In this document: in pieces, positions 49,701 to 55,924 of the stretch
Layout of the letters: each line of letters opens with the position of its first letter
Numbering within the stretch: the first letter of the stretch is position 1
Assembly: GCA_030159075.1 (NCBI GenBank)
Contig: BROG01000138.1
Location: 62,001-126,000, forward strand
Source: Atrina japonica
Taxonomy: Eukaryota; Mollusca; Bivalvia; Pterioida; Pinnidae
Direction: 5' to 3'
DNA length: 64,000 bases
Made by a program: the position numbers and the translations under genes
The notes under the pieces: generated by a model
Databases searched by the model: none
What the model saw: only the letters and a program-made list of their open reading frames with translations
What the model was told of the DNA's origin: nothing

Positions 49701-52700
49701 TTACCCTTTAAATTTTTGCTACTTTTTGCCTTAGATGTGAAGGCATATTTTAAATGAAAGCAGAGTTTACAAGTTAAGTAATTGAAGCATGGACAAACAT
49801 GCCATCTGTGAGACTATTGCTTTTAAAGGCGAATTTAAGACAGGGTGATATGTTTTCTGATGTAAAAATTATGGAAATTTCTACTACATAAATATATACA
49901 GAAAACCATCTGAAAGACCATTTGTGTTTTGAGGTCGAATTTCAGTGGCAGATATGGTGGTCTTTCAGACTTTTTATAGTTATTCAGCTATATTGAGGGT
50001 TAGGAAGACTGTATCATTAAGAAGCAAAGTTCCACGTGTAGACAAGATACTTATAAATATATAAATATTGGTCATAATTTCTTGTTAGTATAAATCATTA
50101 ACCCTCTTAAAAAGTAGAATCCGTCTAGTGGCAAACTGCTGAGTGGTAAGTTGTTGTAATGAAATTATACAGAAAATCAACAATTTAATTGTTTATATCA
50201 ATATAATGATCTCGTTTATATGTTCTACTACCTGATGTGCAGAATTGTTTGATGATAGTTATTAGTTATGCTCCTTGCTTTGGTTCAGACTTGATTGCAG
50301 TCTCACAGTGAGTGTGACTGGTTTGTAGGTGATGTTCTCATCTCTGTGGCAAAATCTTGTGGACTTCATGATCTTTGGTCAGAGGATTGCTTGATAAGGC
50401 ACTAAGCTGATCTTTTTTGGATACTCTCTGTATTGAACATTGTTTATTCTTGATAATATTGTGTATTTCAGTCATCACCCGTAAGGCCGATGATGCGACC
50501 AATGAAATTCATGCCAAACAAAAGTACAAGCAACAATAGTACTTTAAGTTCAAGCCCTGTAAGTCCATCAAGTTCAGCACGTTTTCCGAATGGAAATAGC
50601 AGTGGTAACAATCCTAGTCCAGCCTCATCAGGTAAGTTAGACTGTTCAAATCTTATAATAGACAATGAATTGTTGCATATTTCTGTATATCTAAAAGTCA
50701 ATAATTGTTCTGTTTCATGAAAAGGGCTGCTTGTTTTACTTTATATATACTGTATATCTGGTTTTATTTACGAGAAATTTATTCATACATAATTTTGTGA
50801 GAGCTGTCGCTTGTGATAGTAAATTTTGCTTGATTTCCTGTAAATGATACATGTTGTATTGAAATTGAAGCTGAAAAGCACGATGCAACCTGGGTTAATT
50901 ACAATTACGGGTCTAGTTTATCACCCGCCAAGTCCTTAATATACTACTTCAGATTACTGAGTACAAATCAGTTGCTTAAGTGTTCTTGGGTTTGATTTTA
51001 GCCAAGGGACATAAAAGAAAAGGACAAGTTTTAGAAAGCAGTTGTTATTTATTAAGAGTTTATATCAAATCTCAGGTGTAAAGAGAACAACTTTTGCTAT
51101 AATGAAATGGACATTTGTAATCACCAAAATATCATCTCGGAATAAATTTAGAATCAATGTTTTGCAAATATAAAGTCACATGAAAATTTCCAGATTTATG
51201 GTATTTTACTAATATATGTACACCAGTAGTCCACATAAAAAACACCATTGAAATAAATAAGGGGGTACGCCCAGAATATAAGCCAAACAAATGTGTAACT
51301 GGGAGATTTATTCTTTTTTGATTTGTCTGTTTACCTGAGATTTACTATTTCTCTTGTTACAGGTGATTATCAGCAGAATGGTTTATTTTGGACCAGTTCT
51401 CAAACACAAAACAATAGTAAACCTTCATCAGTGTTCATGCCACGTCAACCACGCCAATTCATGCCCAGGTAAGAGTACATTTACACTGAAGCTTCTTCTC
51501 AACATTGTACAATGTAAACTTTAAACTATGGAGTCTCTCATCTTTAGTCAGTCCAGGATTGAGCCTTGGTGGAACATTAACTGATTCTGTGGTGAAGTTT
51601 GTCAGTTTACTTGTGGAAGTCTGGTGGCCTTTTTATGGGTACTTGTATCAGGGGACATTTATCATCCATGGTTGAAAACTGGCCACTATCATGTGGCTGA
51701 AAAATAGCAATTCCAATTCTTATGTTAATCTTTCTTTTCTACTGTTGATTTTCATATTTTTCAGAAAACCATCAGTTCCATTAGCATTCAAAACTGCATC
51801 TAATACAACATCACCAAACAGCTCTACCAGTGGCAGTTCATCTGTAACCCCACAGAGGTCACACGGTAGAAGCACATCATCAAAGGGTAGTACAACATCA
51901 ACACTAACACCATCGCCATCACCTACACCTGGAAAAGTAAGTAGTTATATAGTAAAGCACACAAAGTAGATATAAAGTATAGCACACTGAGTAGATATAA
52001 AGAATAGCACACATAGCAGATATTAAGTGTAGCACACTAATTATATATAAAGAGTAGCACACAGAAGATATTAAATGTAGCTCACTGAGTAGTTATATAG
52101 TAAAGCACACAATGTAAGTATACAGTATAGCACAATGTAAGTAAATATATAGTATAGCACATGATGTAAGAAATATAGAGTAAAGCACACAAAGTAAGTA
52201 GATATACAATACAACACACAAAGTAAGTAAATATGCAGTTTAGCACAAAGTAAGTAGATATACAGTTTAGCTCACAAAGAAAGTAGATATAAAGTAAACA
52301 CGCAAAATATGTAATTACACAGTGTAGCATAAAAAGTAAGCCTAGTGAAACCTGCTTTAGCGACCACCTGTGTATAAAGACCACGTGGTCACAAATAATG
52401 TATTTTTGCTGTCCCATATAGTACCATTTATGTGCAAATCAAACTCTATATTAAGACCACCTCCCACTAAAGATGGGTTTCCATGTGTCCCTAAGGAGTT
52501 TGTTATATACAAATTTTCCAGTAGATATAAAATGAAGCACTTACAGTAAGTAGTTACAAAAATAACACTCAGTGTAGTTGCTAAGTGTCACTTGTGCAGC
52601 AGTTATAATGTAAGGTACACAAAATAAGTAGTTTAAATGTATAGCACACCAAGAAGTTACAAGTAGTAAGGAAGAAAAGACAGCACACAAAGTGAGTAGT

Positions 52701-55700
52701 AGTATATTGCATGAAGTTGGTAGTTACACTATAAAGTTTTACAGGCAAACTTATTGTGTAAGTAGTTATACAGTATTGAACACAATGTAAGTAGTTCTAA
52801 AGTATAGAACACAGTGTAAGTAGTTCTAAAGTATAGAACACAGCGTAAGTAGTTCTAAAGTATAGAACACAGTGTAAGTAGTTCTAAAGTATAGAACTAT
52901 AATCCGTGGCCCCGAAGGCACTGGGCTATGTTTACTATCTATTTGAAACTGTTGAATATCAGTATATTTGCTATATCTTCCGTATCATATCATTTTCTTT
53001 TTTTTTCAGTATGCTGAAGATCCTAGTCGAATGCTTAGCTCATTACATGAAAATGAGGACTCTGCTGATGGTAAGCAACTCATTATTTTTTCTAAACTTC
53101 AATGGTATGATAATTGGTCAACAGTTATAGACCCAAGTCCCCTAATCTTATCCATCATGATCCATTATCTTTACCTCATATTTTGTTTATAGTTTGTCAG
53201 CAGATTTGTCTTTTAAAACTCACAAAAGTGATTGATAATTCTAACTGCATACCGTAATCGGCCGTGTATAATCCGCATTTATGAATTATCCGCATCCCCC
53301 CATTTCAGCATCAGATCTCAGAGAAAAAGGTGTTCGTGCTTTTAGGCCTAACCCGCATCTGGGTTTTATACATGGCCATTACTGGGGCATTAGTATGACT
53401 GAAGATCAGACTAACTTTAAATATCAATCCTAAGATCGGTATTTGACAGAAATAGAGGAATATTTATTAGATAAAAGAAAATATGATACTATGAAATTTG
53501 AAATAAATGTAAAACTACAAAATGGGAATCTGAGGTACGAAACTACAAGATACTACATATGCTGTTCCATGTAACTCCCTTATTTACAGTTACAGTATGG
53601 CGGTTCGCTTTGTCAACTACAAGCGCGAAATAATCACTATAATTCGAGTTGAGATTGTTCATATTTTCAATAATAGCATAAGGTTAACAGGACACACAGA
53701 TACTGTACTATTCTGTTTCTCATGGATATTCTATGATTAAAGCCATGTCTGGTTACCAATCGGCAATCTGACAGTCTGAGTGTCACTCGCTGACCAACTT
53801 TACAATGAGCTATTTTATAGGTGATTTGTAAACTGAAATACACATGCACACACACTGAAGACAAGATTCATTTATCAAACATTTATTCACCATCACCGTA
53901 GACAATTAACACAAACAGAAAGCAATGGAGAAATAAATTGACACAAACATCATGATTACGAAAAAAATTGGCCAAACAAAGGCAAGTTTACCATCCAACG
54001 TCAAATCTTCTGCACTTTTTTTTTTTTTACTATAGTCCCAAGGAAAAAAATGCCCGAAGAACCTGTTGTACTGTATTATCCGCACCCCCATCCCTGAGAC
54101 AAATTTTAGAGTGAAAAGAGTGCGGATTATACATGGCCGATTACGGTACTTTTATTATCTGTACTAAGCGAATGGAAATTTATTTGTTTCAGAGTTGTCA
54201 GGCATATTGAAGAAACTGTCTTTGGAGAAATATCAGCCAATTTTTGAGGAACAAGAGGTTTGTGTAGACTCTTTACAACCATAATACAGTGAAATCTTGT
54301 TATCTTGACATTCACTGGAGGCCTTAATTACTTCAAGATACCTGATATTTTAATGAACATTTTTTTCTATCCATAAAAAATGGGCTGGTTATTCAACTTT
54401 GACATACTATATTTGAGATATTAAGTGTTCAGGGCACTACAAAAATCAGGAAAAAGGAGTGGACGCTTATTGGACCGATACGGTAACCAGAATACAGTAA
54501 CCAAAATTAAGACTCAACTGATTTCTCTATACAATATTTCACAGTGTTTAAGTATGAGCAGTTTTTGTAATATGGTACATTGGAGCCTGTCTTTAAAGAA
54601 CAATTTTATGAAAGACAATCTGTCTTGAGACACCATAATTGAAAAATGATTCAGTTTTATAATGGTTTTATTACTGTGTCTTTCCAGAGACTTTTTGTCT
54701 TGAGAGAACACATTACGATGGCTGCTTAGGTGGTCTCTTTAGCCAGGTTCCTTTGTATTCACAAATCAGAGAATGAAAACACCATTTAAGGTTAAAGATT
54801 ATAAGCGGACTGGTGTTTATGAATGACATTTTTTTTTGGGCTGATTTTATGTAATGAATACTTTTGTTTGAAACTACAATGTGTTTTGTTTCTGATACAT
54901 GAAATAATTTCACATACAGTTGTATCTCGTTATGTTGAAATTGGATGAGTTGAAATTCTGGTTAAATCGAGGTTGAACAATCGTTCCAGATTTCTGTTAT
55001 CTCGAATTTCGGATATTGCGAAGGAATAGGGGTGGTCCCATAAAGAGACAATTAGATTTAACTGTATTTTTAAGAGCTTGTTTTCTTTTTATATTTATAT
55101 TTTATTAAGTAACGGTGCCAATTTCACGTGACAACACAGCAATATATAAGAGTAATTAGTGTCAGTCTGATCAGCAATTTTGATAATATATTTAAATTTT
55201 CTGATAAAAGGATCATTCAGCAGTAAATTGGGCCTGGGCCTTTTGAATTGGGAATTTTAGGAACATTTTATAGAAATTCGGAAATATTGGGATTGGGAAA
55301 ATACACAAAACTGTTTAAAAATACAAAAAAACCTTCATTTTCAGTCTTTTGTCTTCAGCTGGGAAATTTTGACTGCAAATTGATGGGAATGTATATTTTT
55401 GCATTGGGAATGGGGCCTTATTTTGGCTCCATAGGAGAAGGTGGAAAAACCCAGTTCGGTAACTTCTGTTATAGGTTTGTAGAAATGTCATTGTAAAGGG
55501 TTTAATGTCAGAACAAAATTGATTTCATGTTGATTATGAATTTTTCAACTGTCTATTTTTATCTCAAGGTTGATATGGAAGCTTTCCTGACGCTTACTGA
55601 TCTTGACCTTAAGGAGCTGGGAATCTCGCAAGCTAACTCACGTAATCAGATCCTCACTGCTATAACGGAACTCAATACGGGAAAGGTAGACTGTCTCTAA

Positions 55701-55886
55701 TATATGCTATATTGTGGTTTTATCAAAGGAAATGACATTTTGTATCTATATTGGAGGACATAATTTATATATAGCCTATAACTATCTTATCGTTGCACTC
55801 ATGTATTTCCAATGTTACCAATGTTTCAAGTGGAAAAGGAAACATATATTTTTAATAAAGTTATTAGTCTGATTGCCTTATTCCTT

Positions 55887-55924
<38 letters not shown>

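Larger units (their letters stand above)
54258..55568. other. ANKS6 intron 15
   Basis: Contains a Tigger-like fragment from 54287, a GGGCACTACAAAAATCAGGA block that also occurs at about 11027 in METTL17, the MITE at 54917-55064 and the repeat at 55240-55460. Confidence 0.5.
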
